Shown here: piece after piece, positions 1 to 13,400 of the stretch
Numbering within the stretch: the first letter of the stretch is position 1
Layout: each line of letters opens with the position of its first letter
Source of the DNA: Luscinia megarhynchos
Lineage: Eukaryota; Chordata; Aves; Passeriformes; Turdidae
Direction: 5' to 3'
Length of the DNA: 64,000 nt
NCBI GenBank assembly: GCA_034336665.1
Contig: CM067569.1
Location: 6,317,820-6,381,819 of the forward strand
Translations under genes and position numbers: made by a program
Notes under the pieces: model-generated
The model's input: the letters and a program-made list of their open reading frames with translations, nothing else
What the model was told of the DNA's origin: nothing
The model's database searches: none

Positions 1-1270
1 TGTTTGATACCAGCATAATTTATCCTCCATGTGTATGTGTAACTCAGACTGTAGGTGTGAGAGTACTGCAGGCATGCCTATGACTCCGTGCTTTGGGTTT
101 GTTATGCTTGTCCCACAGAAGCTGAATCAGAAGAGCATGTGGACCTCCAAGTGAGCTCTGTGTTGGCAATGAGGTGTGAACGCTGACAGATCTTTCTGCA
201 GTGGTTAAAAAGTTCCTGCTCCAGGAGCTTTTCCTCCTCTAGTGTCTCTTCAGTAGACTACAAAGGCTCCTGTGCCCAAATCTCAGCTGTTAAAATTAAA
301 GTCTGGTATCCATAGTGATGGTGGGTCTGTGGTGAGGTGCTGATGTTTGCATCCAAGCCACTAAAAGACTGGCATTGGTTGTCTTGCACAGTGTCTGACT
401 GTACTGGGGTTGAACCTCCAGCAGCATTGGCAGCTGGAGGTGGAAATCTGTATGGTTAACATGAGGCAGGGCTTCTTGGTCAGACAGCGGCTTCTGCTGA
501 AACCACCTCAAAAACTGGTCCTGCTTAAATGCATGGCCAAGGTTGAAGAGCACCCAAGACAAGTGAAAGCTCTCTTTGCCCTGGTGTTTGTTTGTTTTTG
601 TAAACTGAATTTTCTGCAAAACACTATGTTCACAAACCATATGATATGAAAGAAGTCTGTGAAGAATCTCTTGTGGGTTCACTGTCTGGAGTATTACACT
701 TTTTAATTGTTTACCTTTTTAGGGACAAACCAGTTATCTTGATTCAATACATGGTAAATGCCAGTAGCCTTAGGGTCTTAATTTCTGTTAACACTTGTGT
801 CAAGAAGTTTCACTCCTCTTATGTATCTTAAAAATTCTTAAATCATTAGTTGTAATTATCTTGCAAGTCAGTAGTCAACTGCCTTAGATGCAACACCTCG
901 CAACAAGGTGAAAAACAAGGTGAATGAATGAGGGAGGAATGCTACTAAAAGTAAAAGCTATGAATCTAGATGGAAATACGTGTTCAGAAACTGGAGTAAA
1001 ATATCTAAATTATTCTATTATTACTGTGAGTAACAAAACTTCTTTTCCCTAGAAGAAGAAACATAGGCTTGCAAAATTATTCCAGAAATTTTTAAGTGGG
1101 GTAAGTAACACAGTCCTTGTGATAGTTAAACAAACATTGAGATCTGCAGTATTTTTATAGGAAGTTATGCTTAGCAGGGCTCCATAGGTGTTCTTTGTTT
1201 GCTCATTTCTCTCTCTGAAGTGTGAGAGAGGAACTCCTGCAATGTGGCCGTGAAGCAGTTCCACCCAGAG

Positions 1271-1830
1271 CACTGAAATCGCCGCGGCTCCCCGGGAGCG
1301 CCGCCTGCGAGCTCTGCTGCACAAGATGGGGGCCTGTGGGGAAAGCTTTACAAACAGCCCAAGTCCTTTCTTCAGGAGTTACTTGAGCATTTAAGATTGC
1401 AAATCTTATTAAAAGTTGATGGGTGTTAGGCTTCTAGGGCCGAACAGCCGTACTTGTAAAAGTCTTATGTAAGTGTAAAAGTGCGGCTGGGCGGCAAGTG
1501 GGATTTTTGGCAGCGCGTTCTCGCTTAATGCTGATTTAAATTCTTATGAGGAAGGAGCCACTGAAAGTCCAGTTTTCCCCTTGGTGTCTTGAGGTGTTTA
1601 GAAACCTCAAAAATGTCCTTTCTGGAGCTCACTTTCGCACCAAGTAGCGCTGAGTTCCTAAGCTTCCATGTTTCTGGGTTGTCGTGGCTGTGTGCTTTGC
1701 GTGCCCCTGGGCCACGCGGGCGTGTCGTGGCCGTCTCCTTTAAGCACTTGCTGGAGATGTGGATTCAAGGTTTGTACGTGTGTGTGGGACGAGGGCAAAC
1801 TTTCAAGAGTAGATTTACGAATGCAATCTC
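1271..1830. promoter_or_regulatory. CpG-rich patch in intron 1
   Basis: This stretch has many CpG dinucleotides in otherwise CpG-poor sequence: about eight in roughly 40 bases around 1278-1313, more at 1440-1530, and a cluster at 1690-1735 (cacgcgggcgtgtcgtggccg). Its position in the first intron would suit the edge of a promoter CpG island, an alternative first exon or an intronic enhancer. No TATA box or convincing coding exon was found, so function is inference. Confidence 0.4.
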
Positions 1831-4559
1831 AAACAGAATACTCTTTTTTCCCTTTTTATTAAATCCTTTTTGATAGAAAATATTCCTAGTCCTATGTTGG
1901 CAGTAAACTAAGGGTAATATATTTGGACCTGAAGACCTTCTAACTATGACTATGGTGTGGGAACTGAGACACCCAGCACCTTTCAAAACCAAGTCCAGTG
2001 TCTTTGTTACCAAAGCACTTGATGGTTGAAAGCTATATTCATTGTTTCAGAAACATTAATCTGTTTTATTAAGCAATGTTTTTACTTTCAAATATGTTCA
2101 ACAGGCTTGTGCTGTTATTAAATCCAGAGTTATTTTCTTATGTTGATGTAACCTTAACATTTCTTGCTTTGTTTGGGGATGAATGAGATCCAGTTATTTG
2201 ATGAAGTGTCTATTGGTAATATTTCTACTTTTTAATATATTTAATAGCTTCCTCTTTCCAACACAGCTGTACATATGGTGCTGTAAGAGACAGACTCAAG
2301 AGTCACCAGGGTATTGCAAAAAAGATATTTAATATTCTGCACAATGCTGAACCCTGTCAGCAATTCCCTAGTGCTTTTTTAGTAAGGAGGTATGAGAAGT
2401 GAAGGCTACCAGCTGATTCTGAATTCCTAGGAAGACCGTGGGGTGTGTGACATTTGGCTTTTAACATATTTTTTTAATTTAATATTTTATAATTTGAAAG
2501 AAATAAATTTCAAAAATCATTGCAGACTCAGGAACATTATGTTAGGGAAAAATAATCTCTTTTTTTTCTGTGGAGCTTTTTTTGTTACTTGTCACATCTT
2601 AAGACAAATACTCCCTGCAGTAAAATTTTCAGGCAGAGGCCTCATGATAGGATTTGTCTTGTGTTCTAAGAAACTTGCTCTGGCTCAAGTCTTAATGAAA
2701 CAATGTAGTCTATTTACTATAAGTTAATAAGGAGAATTTTGTACACAGCATCTTATGATGTCCTTTTCCTTTCTGAAACTGACAATTTTTCAAATTCTTA
2801 AAAGTAAAAATTTCTGGAACAGTTAGATCCAGCTGTGGCTCAGATGGTCCCTCACTAGATCTCTTGCAGAGACTTCATCCAAAGCATCTGCAGGATCCCA
2901 GTTCATTTTCTTTCTGTCTTAGTGCAGAAATGCCCATTGTACTCTGAAAGTTCGTAAATTTGGGTCTCTGACATCTCTGCTGTAGTTGGAAATGGACAGG
3001 GACTTTTTACTTCTGCTCTTTTTTCCAGAGCTGAAAACTAGGCTCCAGATGCTGAAAAGTTTTACTGAGGTTTTTTTTTAACAGTTCAAAAAGCTTTGGA
3101 AAAACTGCTTTAATGGAAGTGTATTTAGCATAAGTTTTCAAATGCTACATTTCTGACATGGCTTTTATTTTTTGCAATAGCATCGCGTGGGTTTTTTAAC
3201 TCATCCTAAGAAGTACATGACAATTTTTTCCGTCTGCTCTTGCAAAATAAATATACCTCTTTCTACTCTTCCATTTGAAATGTAAATTATGATTAATGAA
3301 TGAATTGCTTTAAAGCATATATGCTTTTTTGTAATAATTTCAATTCAGTTATAATTCACAGTTGCCTTAATGCTGCTGATAATCTGATTGCATAGCATCA
3401 AAACAAATTATTGGGTTACCATGGATAAAAAATACTCATTTGATGACATATCTTAATTTACTGAAGCATTTTTCAGTTGTTTTTTGCAATGACTGAACTT
3501 AGATTTTTTTCCTCCTGTGGGCTAAATGAACATAGCACTAGAAGAACAAATTGCTGTTAACTTTCCTGATGTTCTTTATTTCTTCAGCTTTTGCTTCATC
3601 CTTGTTACTTTCTAATTCCACTCTGTTTATTGTCCATTCCTTTATGAGCTTTCCTGGACGGCTCATTTTATTGTATGTTCAGCTGATTTAAGATGTAACA
3701 CTTGTTTGGAATGCTATAAATTTGAGGAGACAGGTGATGTAGAGTTATTATTTCTTATGGAAATGTTGGAGGAGACATCTTTTATTTGTGATTTAGTTCC
3801 TCTTCTCCCTGGGGTCTGTAATACCTCAACAGCACTCCCCTCCACACACACACAGATTGCAGCACTTGTTAAAAAAATGCTTGCTTGAGCATAATACAGT
3901 GAAGGAAACTTGGCCTTTTCTAAAGATACTTCTTAACTTATATTGATCTTAAAAAAAGAGTCAAAACCAGTTTCTCATCAAGCAAACAAAAAGGACTCAT
4001 GACCATGATCAGTATCCCTGTGTTGTGGGCACTGACTTTAGTGCTGCTGAGCTTCCTGGAAGATATGCAAATGGTGTGACTTTTTCCAAATTAATGTGCA
4101 TTCTTTCTTGGCAGCCTCTGTCTTGGATACAAACTCTATCTCCAACTGCCTCTGCTCTGTCCTCTCTCATCTGTAGCAGCATAAGCAAGAGGGAGGCTTC
4201 AAATACATCTGGAATTATGAACAATCAAACCCCTAGTAAATAGATAATATATGGGCTCAGTGCTTGCTAATGAGTAGGAACCATTTTAATAATATTTCTA
4301 CAAAACATAGCACACTATTATTTACTCATTTTTAGTCTTAAATTTGGTTTCAACAAGAAAAGTGCATTTTAAGGGATGAACTTCAATAAGAGTGGAAATG
4401 GCAGGGTGTATCAGAAAATTATTGTGGTTAAAGCAAGAGAAAAATCTTGTTCCACTCAAGTCAAAAGTGGAAAGACTAGTAACTGAGAAATTCGTTAAAG
4501 ACACAGAAATAAAGGGCAACCTGGAGATTCCATATGGATTGTCTTGTAACCAGTCATTA

Positions 4560-4564
<5 letters not shown>

Positions 4565-4587
<23 letters not shown>
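4565..4587. repeat. Poly-A tract, 23 bases
   Basis: An uninterrupted A run followed by an A/G-rich stretch (to about 4605). ATTAAA occurs a few bases before it, so a retroposed RNA tail cannot be excluded, but no recognisable source gene lies upstream. Confidence 0.85.
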
Positions 4588-4594
<7 letters not shown>

Positions 4595-7500
4595 AAGAGA
4601 GAGATGGTTATAGGAGAAAACAAAGTTTTGCTTCTCTGTAGCTTTATGGACTTAGAGTGATATTTTCAAATTATTTAGTAATATTCCCAGCATTTATATT
4701 TTTGACAACAAATCTATGCACATCCTCTCAGCAAGTCATAACACTGAGTCAAAGTGTCATGTGGATTGAAATGCTTCTCCATTTTCTGTGCACACATACA
4801 CATGCTGGCACACACACTCAACTCAAATAGCTGGCCTTAATTCTCATACCTTCAGTTAGTTTGTTTCTAGCATAGAAGTATTCACCATTAGTCTGTAGCC
4901 AAAATAATAAGTAAACTAAGAGCACTTTAATGACTTTGATTCCAATTGATGTTAGCAAACCCCGGAGTGAGGGTGCTGTGATAGCTGTCAGTTCCCATAT
5001 GTTTTGTGGTGTTACAATGTCACTCTGTAGTATTTATTTGAAACTGCTTTGAATATCTCATTTCAGTTTGGCTTCCAGAAAGTAAGAGTATTCATCTTTT
5101 TGAGTGTCATCACTTACTTTAATAAATAATTTGTTTTCTTCTTAATTTCCCTTCATGTAGTCTGTGCTCAGCCCCTTGCCTTAATTTTCCTGCTTATTGA
5201 CTTTTGGGGCAGCTTCTCAGTATGGTGTTGGAATGATTTATCACAAAACATACTTCTTCATTTTTCAAAATGCATACGCTGCTAAATGAAAATGTCAGAT
5301 AGTTCTGGGCTTTGCATGTTGTTTTTTATCAATTGGCTGTGGCCATTTATGTTAGTGAGGTTTTGTGAAGCAAGTTTCTTCAGTGTATCCAGCTTTACAG
5401 GAGTCATCAACTTGGTTTTTGTGACAGCTGATGGATATGTTCTATCACTGACCTTCTGATGGTCTTTTATAGGGGTAAGTTTAGAAGTATCTGCCTGTAT
5501 AGAAAATTCTGATTGATGTGTAGCAGATCATGAAGCTCATTTTTGCCTGTAAAATGAAGGTCAGAACCCTTGGCAGATGCTTTGGTGATTATGTGGCTTT
5601 TTGCAAAATTTCTTCAGTAATTTGTGACTTGAAATAAAAATTTTGCAAAATTCTTTGGGTTTTTCAGCAAAGCAAAACTAGATCAGCTCAACAGATAATT
5701 ACTGGTAGAGTAAAGGCAGAGTGGTGTATTTGAGAAGCAGAAAATTAGAAAATTCCTTCAATACTATCCGTCTTTGGCACTGTCCAGAAGACAGAGTCGG
5801 GAGATCATCTATCATGCACAGGATGAGTGTGCTGGCTGGAACACTTAATTCCTGTTGAAATTGGTAGATAAGTTACCCAGTGTTTTTGGAGGCTGTCAAA
5901 GCATAAAATTAAAATGTAATTGAAATTAGGTAGTGCTTTTTCTTACCCATGCTGTCAGCCCATCCTGCTCACTGATACATGGTGAGCAGAACAGGCTGAA
6001 TGATGCTTCTTCAGAGGAGAGAGAGGGGTAAGACTTGGAAGAGTCAGATTCTTTGGCAGAAGGAGGGCAAATAGAAAAGGGGGGAAAATAACAGCTGAAA
6101 GATCTGTAGATCACTAACTATTTAAATGAAATAGACAGGCCAGGATCTTGTAACATGCTCATTTAGAGTAGCTTATTTCAATTTTCCCCTTCACCCTTCC
6201 TGTCTCTTCTCCAAGGTGAAAGGTTCATTATTGGTGAGACTGCACAAGTTAGGAGAGTTTGCTTTTTCCACCCCTAATTGTTGGTGTGGCCAAAATGAAC
6301 TAATTTTGTCATGGGTAGAAAGTGGCCATGCTGCTTCACATAAGGGTTTAGCTTTCCAGGGCTGCCTGGTCAGTGGGATTTTTCCTACTTAGCCTTGCAC
6401 GTTGAGCTTCTCTTTGCACATTCATGCAGAGTGGCAATTTATAGAATAGTTAAAAGTAGAAATTAACAGAAACTGTGCAAGACAGGCAAAGCCCATTAGC
6501 ACACCGAGAAACAGATGAGAGCGAGAAGCAGGGGTTGTTCTGATGGAAGCCATAGGGAAAAAGTCAAAATGAGAGGGTGTATGGAGGACATTGCCCTACA
6601 GAACATTTGAAGGTGAGAGCAAGAACAATGAATGTGATTCCAAAGGCAATAGAGCTTCCTTTGAAGTTGGGAAAATTTGCCAGACTTTGTACAAGGTCTG
6701 TTTAAATAAAGACTGTCTGCAAGACTGGATGTAATATTTGGTTATTAAGTAAAAGGGCATCTGCTCTCATAAAAGCCACCCTGTTTTGTTCATGTATGTT
6801 ATTGGCTATTTTCCTACTTTGTACAGGCTTTCTATAGAATAAGCTCATGGCAGCCTGACAAATGGAGCATTTATTGTGGCTAAAAGTACTGTAAACAAAA
6901 CCAAAATAGCAAGTTTTATTGGCTTTTATAATACATTTCAATTTTTAAAATTGGCAGTAGTATAGTGGAATTTGGTGTATTAGGACCCAAATGTTGTTAT
7001 CTGAAAACAGTGGACTTCATTTCCCCATTCTTTTTTCTCTCCTGTATAGAGCTGTTTTTTCTATTTGCTGCTCACACCCATGTGTTGTCAAAACAGATTC
7101 TAATAAGAAACATTTACAGACTTAGTTGCTCCTTCACGTGCAGCTCCACATAAATGCATTGCCTGCATTTGTTCTCATCTGTTTAAAAAAGTAATTAGTG
7201 GCCTTTGAATTTTGAAGAAAATCATGATTTGAGTCTGCTTCTCATATTGTCCTGTTATGAGCCGAAGCATATGGCACCTTCATTATAAGTAAAACAAGAT
7301 AAACTCTGCAAGGTAACAAAGAAACCTTCTTGAAATGCCTATGAAAATTAAATATCTGTCTTTCATGCAAAGATTTGATCCAGCAATCATTATTCAAATA
7401 GAAATTCCACTGAAGACCAGAGGAATTTTGCTGGAGTAAAAGAGTTTATGATTAAATTCTGTTGGAATCAGTAGCAGTGTTGAACCTGTTTCCAGCAGGA

Positions 7501-9991
7501 CCTTCTGTTGTCTTCCTAGGGAAAGGAGAGTTTCTTTGTTTTCCCAGCTGAACTTATTTTTAATATCAGGTTCTTCAAGATATACTTTGAAAAAATATGT
7601 AAAAACTATGAAAGTATGTTATTAGTTGTGGGCTTCTCTTTAAGAAGAGGTAAATGTTAAAATAGTACATGGCATTTGCCCTTAGCAGGTGAGTGCTGGC
7701 AATGACACAGCATTGTTGATTGAGTGATAAGAATGCTAATGAGTTAAATGAATTTTTAAAATAATATGTTTTCTTCCTCATAGCAAAAACTTATGAATTT
7801 ATGTCTTCTTGTTCTAAGTGTCCAGGATCCATTTATGGTTTCGATCATTCAGAAGCAGAAACATAGAAAAACTCACCAGGTTTGTCAGAGATGGAGAGTA
7901 TTAATGTTTGAACCCTGTGAGGAGAGGGAAAAGTGTTGCAGTGTAGGCTGAGCCATTACATTTGAATGTCAGAAAGTAAAGTCCTTTCTGCCTCCTTTGT
8001 TTCTTAAGATACTCATAAGCCTTGTTTGTGTGTGTGTGTGTTTAGTGTGGCTGAGGAGCCATGGCAGGACTTTCTCAGGTCTGGGATGGTTTTTTGTTTG
8101 GGGTTTTTTATCTGCACAGGAGCTGTCTGAGCAAGGCTTTCTCATTATGGCTGTGTACTGTTTATATTTTTTAAGGGAATATGTGAACATATTTTCTTTT
8201 AAAGAAGAGTTTTAATGAAAGTAGGCTATCTTATCTTCCAGTTTCTGCAATATTGTATAGCACAAAGGCAATTGACTTTTGGTTCTGTTTTTGTTTTCTG
8301 TAACAACTATAGATTACTTAAAGTGTTTCTGGAATCAGTTACCAAAGAAGTGAAGCAATATTAACTAAAAGGAAAAACGATCCATCTTCTTCAGACACAT
8401 ATTCCAGGCTTTGTATTTCATTTAAAGTATATAAATGAAGTTACCTCACAACAGAAGAAAAGCTTTTTTCCTAAAGTTTTAATTATCCTTTTACTGGTTT
8501 GATCTTCTGGGTCTACTGGTCTGGGTTCATGTTGTTCATGAAGGGAACAGAGGAGGTCTGATATTTTAAAATTATTTTGCTTTAGTATGAGGTATGAAAT
8601 CTTGTGAACATCACAAGGCAACAACAACAACAAAAAAGGCATAATATTCTTTATCATTTTGTTATGTCTTTGGTGTGTCACTTTTGGAAGTATTTTCTCA
8701 ACTCAAAACATGTAGTCTCTGCCTGAAAATTTGATTACAGCTGTCATCTTTAAAATATATTTATGAAATCTGAAAACAAATTAGGGGCTATTGTTCTCCT
8801 TTTCTGACCTTTTTTCTATATTTGGCAGGATTGAATAATGTATGTATAACTGTATAGACCATTTTGTATCTGTGTTAATAGGCAGTTTAATTTCTTAGTC
8901 TCTCCAATTCCAAAGTTACTGGTGGTGAGGCACTCTTGTGTGAGCCTGTGTGCATGGATTTCTGCTGACAATGGATTTGGAGTACTTCCTTGGAGCTGGT
9001 GGATCTAAAATATGCCCTTGTGACCTTCTGAAATAGGGAAAGGCTCCTGGTGATGGTTGTGGAGAAGGGATTGTGTGTTGGTCATTCATGTAGGTGAAGC
9101 TGTGGAGGGAAGATGGAGCCATAATTCTGCAGATGCTTCCATGGGACAATGGAGCACAATAGGGATTGAATAAGACACTTGGATAATGATAAAGCTTTTG
9201 CTGGACCTGGCAAAGAAGCACACTTGGCTTTTTGAAGCAGATGATCACACCTTTGATCTCTTCTCAAGGAATGGGGATTTATGTCACGGTTCCAAAGGAA
9301 ATATTTCTGAAGTTAATCCTGCTGGTGACCTGCAAAAGAGAGGATGCTGTTGGATACACCTATGTGTTCACAGTTGTGCTTGTGGAGTTACTGTCAGCAT
9401 CCAGAGGGGAGGCAGTTACAGAATTGAAATGGTAGCTGACTGTTCAGGGCTCTCAGATATTTCTTAGCCAGCGTTTCTGCAGTTGTCATAAATCTTAACC
9501 AGTGCTTAGAAGAAATGAAAGAGGGGAAAATGTTTGCTAGTGTGTAAACCTGAGCAAAATTCAAAGAGAAAAGGTCAAGTCGTTGCCACATAGAATACAT
9601 TAATATACATACTAATAAATAAAGGACACTTGAAATATATTAAAAAAAAAAAAGAAGAAAAGAAAATGTATCTGTATTTATAATTAAGTACAAAATCTCG
9701 TTCATAAACAGGTGGAAGCCCTAAACATTGATGATGTTTGGTCAGCTTCCAGAGTTGATTTTGATACAGATGAGCACTGTACAGAGCTTCCTCTTGCTTA
9801 GTTATTAAGTTTTCTCTTTGAAAACAAATATAAATGAAGAAGTTTTTCAGTACAGCAGTGGTTGAATCTTTGATAAAGGATTTGGGTTTTCACACTTTAA
9901 ATTGTTCTAGCTAGATGCATTAACCAGCTAACCAGAATATAATGATGATCTTCATAAAACACAACTTAATTTGCTCTCATTCTCCTTTAAG

Positions 9992-10431
9992 GTGGTTTCC
10001 CCTAGAATCCAGACAAGGGAAGAGAACTAAAGACAGAGGAGAAATAAATGTCAACATTCAGTTTATGAGGAATAACATGACAGCAAGTATGTTTGATTTA
10101 TCGATGAAGGACAAAACCAAATCCCCGTTTGCTAAACTAAAAGACAAAATGAAGGGTCGGAAAAACGATGGGACGTTTTCAGACACATCCTCTGCAATCA
10201 TCCCAAGCACTCACATACCTGATGCAAATCTAGAGGTGTCTAGTGGTGAAGTGCAAATGAAATCAAAACCAAAAAAACCTTTCCTCTTGGGACCTCAGCG
10301 GCTGTCCTCAGCTCACTCCATGTCAGATCTAACAGGACCACACGTCTCCTCAGAGAAAATGAAATCCAGCACTGGCTACACCCACCTCTTCCGGCGTCAG
10401 CTGGAGTCCTTTGGTTCGGTGGATGAAGGGG
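9992..10431 (+). CDS. RAB11FIP2: RAB11FIP2 exon 2 (end of C2 region and linker)
   Basis: A 440-base internal exon. The acceptor is a pyrimidine-rich stretch ending in ttaag just before 9992; the donor is GTAAGT at 10432. The exon starts with the third base of a codon, then reads WFPLESRQGKR, matching the end of the mammalian C2 region (WFRLESKQGKR). It continues through the conserved MTASMFDLSMKDK segment, a basic KLKDKMKGRKND stretch and a Ser-rich LSSAHSMSDL segment (about 10298-10330). In mammals, MARK2 phosphorylates a serine (Ser227) in this part of the protein; assigning that site to this segment is inference. The linker is also reported to contribute to myosin Vb binding. If the donor were read through, translation would stop within six codons of the exon end (TGA at 10446-10448). 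Confidence 0.95.
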
Positions 10432-13400
10432 GTAAGTGTAACTCATGACCATTACACTTACAGCTCACTGCTCTTAGAGCATTCAGAATCTGTTACTTTA
10501 GTTTATGAAGCACTTACAAGGCCAAAATGTTAAGAGGTACTGCTGGACTATTTTTTCTTTAATTGCTGGTAACTCATAATTGCTGTTTCTGAGCATAAGA
10601 AATAACTTATGTTGCTCATGATTTATGATTATGTAGCATTTTTTCGTTTTATTTCCTCATCTGAGAGTATATTGTATTCCAGAGGGGACTCTAGGCAAAA
10701 TAGCATCTTGTGAGAAATAAGTCTAATTAAAAAGTCAAAAGCTATCCGCAAATTTTAAACCTGATTTATACAAAGAACTGAAAATACTTTTCATTGCTCA
10801 AAGTTATTATGCAGCAACATGCTATTGTCTCTTTCTGTAAGGGCACACCAGTCATAGCTGTCTTCTCTGTAGAACTTCATTTTCATGCAGGAAACAAAAA
10901 TTTCCTGTGGTGCCTATCTGTAAACATTTCTGAAACATGAAATCGAGGCCACAGCTGTTAATTTTTGTTTAATAGCTTAGTTGCTCACCAGTGTTCTGAA
11001 CTGAGGCTCAATTGCAAAGCTTCTGGATCTAAGCTAAAATGGGTTTTCTGCATGTCATAAGCTGTGATATAGTGTCTCATTGATAATATACTAATGACAG
11101 ATTGTTTGCAGGGAGTCTAAAATCTCCACACAGAAGGACATTAAGTGTTGATACTTCTAAAATGAGCCAACTTGACAGCACAGTTGATGAAACTGCACTT
11201 GAAGCACAAAATGACCCATTTAATGTGAGTGCTTCGTTACCCCAAAAATTTGCTACACTGCCAAGACAGAAGAATCCATTTGAAGAAAGCCCAGCAACGT
11301 GGGATCAAAACATAAGTCTGTTTTCCAAACCTGGCGAGATCAGAAAAGAAATTAAAAAGGAGAAAAAAGAGAAAGTCAGTCTTTTTGAAAGAGTGACTGG
11401 GAAAAAAGATAGCAAGAGGTCAGATAAACTTAGCAATGGGGGATCAGAGAGTTCTACTGACTTGAAATCACCGGGTGCATTTGGGGAAGCTCATCAGGAG
11501 AGTTTTGATTATGAGTCGACTAATCCGTTCATGGCAAGCTTCAAGCCTACGAGCATGTTGCCATCTTCAAGGTAGGTTTTTGCTCTTTTCAGTCTGATAT
11601 TTTGAACATGTTATATAAATGAAAATGTGAAGTGTTGGGGAACACATCTTTGTGCTTTATACACGTTTGTTTCAGTGCTTGTCTGTTTCTAAGTAAGTTA
11701 AGAACTTTTTATATAATTTGATCGTTTCCTACTTTGTTTTGAAGGGACTTTTTTATTACTAGTAAGTGCTGTGAAGGTTCATGGGTGCTTGTGTTTGTGG
11801 AGGACCTTGTTTGTGCTTCAGAATGGGCTCTCCATGAAGTCTTCTGCTTTAACTGAACGTTCATTGCTAATTTATTACATTGCCCTAAGTCAGGTTCTGA
11901 GAGGGAAAGGTTTCAAGTGTAAGAGAAAGATGAACCTGAATAACTAAGAATGGTCCAAATGGGAGTAGTGAAAAGAAATCCTGTGGATGTCACTATTTGG
12001 GAAAAAAAAAGAAAGAGTATTTAGGTTGTATATGTTAAAGAATTAAAGAACATTCTGTTTCTAAATGGGAGCACCCACATGAACTCTTATCTCACCTGAA
12101 TTCATTTGGCTCGCTGCAGCTTTGCTGAGTTCTATATATTGAAATTGTTGCACAAGGCAGCAGTTTCTGTCTTGAGCAGAATGAATTAAGTTCCAGGGCT
12201 GATAAGGAACTTTGATTTAAATAATCCATTTTAATCTTTGTTTGTCTATCAATGCTTTTACTTGTTTTCCTTAAGAAAAATTGTAACCCACAGTTAGTTT
12301 CCTTCCTGGGTTTTGTTTGCTAGTGAGAAAGATAGGCTCTCTTTATACATGTATAAATATATATATATATATTTATTTATGTACACTGCCACCCACATAT
12401 CCTGTTCACAATAGATAAATGTTTAAGAAGTTAATTAACTTTCATTCCTTTGCCTTTTTATTTAATATGTATAAATGCCAGAAATTAGCTGTCCTTGCTT
12501 TTTCAAGGTAATGATTAATTTCTATGTAATGACTTCAATTTGGTAGAAAATGCATTTGAAATTAAAATGCTTCAAACTGGAATCTCAAGGCTGTAAAATC
12601 AATCACTGTTTTAAATGGAAAACAGGATTCTAAATATTCACCTTTTCCTGTGTAATTATTCCTTAATTAATGACACAAGAGTAATTTCTTTAAAAAAAAA
12701 AGTTTTTTGTTATCTTGTTGTCTTAGAACAGAGGGATCTTATTGTGTCCCAGCTCAGTTTTTTTCACTGGCTTAGAATCCATGCACTCCTGATTTAAACT
12801 TAGAATCATTTTCTGAACAATACTGATCATGGATGTGAATTAGGAAACTGCTGTAGAAAAGAATTTGTTGCTAGAAGCTCATCCTACCTCAATAAATTAT
12901 CTTTTTAGTGCCTTCTTTGAGTCCAATCAGTTCCTAGTGTCTTAAATAGCATGTTTATAGACAATATTAGAATATTTTTTATTTAATGAATTATTTCTCT
13001 GGATTAATTAAGGTTAGGTTGTAGCTTGGTTTGTCAGAAGTTAAACTTCCATATAAATAAGCTCCTTTAAAGATAAATAATTCAAATAACAGTTAAAATT
13101 GCATAGCATTTAATTTTTTGTAAAATGAAACACTGTATTCAGACAGATGCTAGATATAAGTAGTGAAATCTTTTGAAGTTCTTGAATGCAGCAGATCCTG
13201 ATAAATATAAAACTTAATGGTAATCATGATGGACTTTTTTTCTTTGTTTTGTAATTAAAAAGCTCATCATAGTGCCCATTCAGAAGGACTCTAGTCATTT
13301 GTTTCTGTCTTTCTATGAGAGTCCTTTTGCTAGAGCTTGACTTTTATGTAAACATAAACTTTTGATAAGACAAATAGATATTATTTTATTTTCAAAAAGC

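Larger units (their letters stand above)
1..9991 (+). other. RAB11FIP2: RAB11FIP2 intron 1 (3' portion)
   Basis: No reading frame here resembles the missing C2-domain exon on either strand, so this is taken as intronic and exon 1 as upstream of base 1. Visible content is AT-rich unique sequence, a CpG cluster at about 1271-1830, a 23-base A run at 4565-4587, a short GT run near 8028-8041 and an A-rich stretch near 9639-9665. A pyrimidine-rich tract precedes the exon 2 acceptor at 9971-9991. Confidence 0.75.

Noticed and set aside
1..9991. Search for the missing C2-domain exon of RAB11FIP2
   Set aside because: No frame on the + strand resembles a C2 domain, so the exon must lie upstream of the window.
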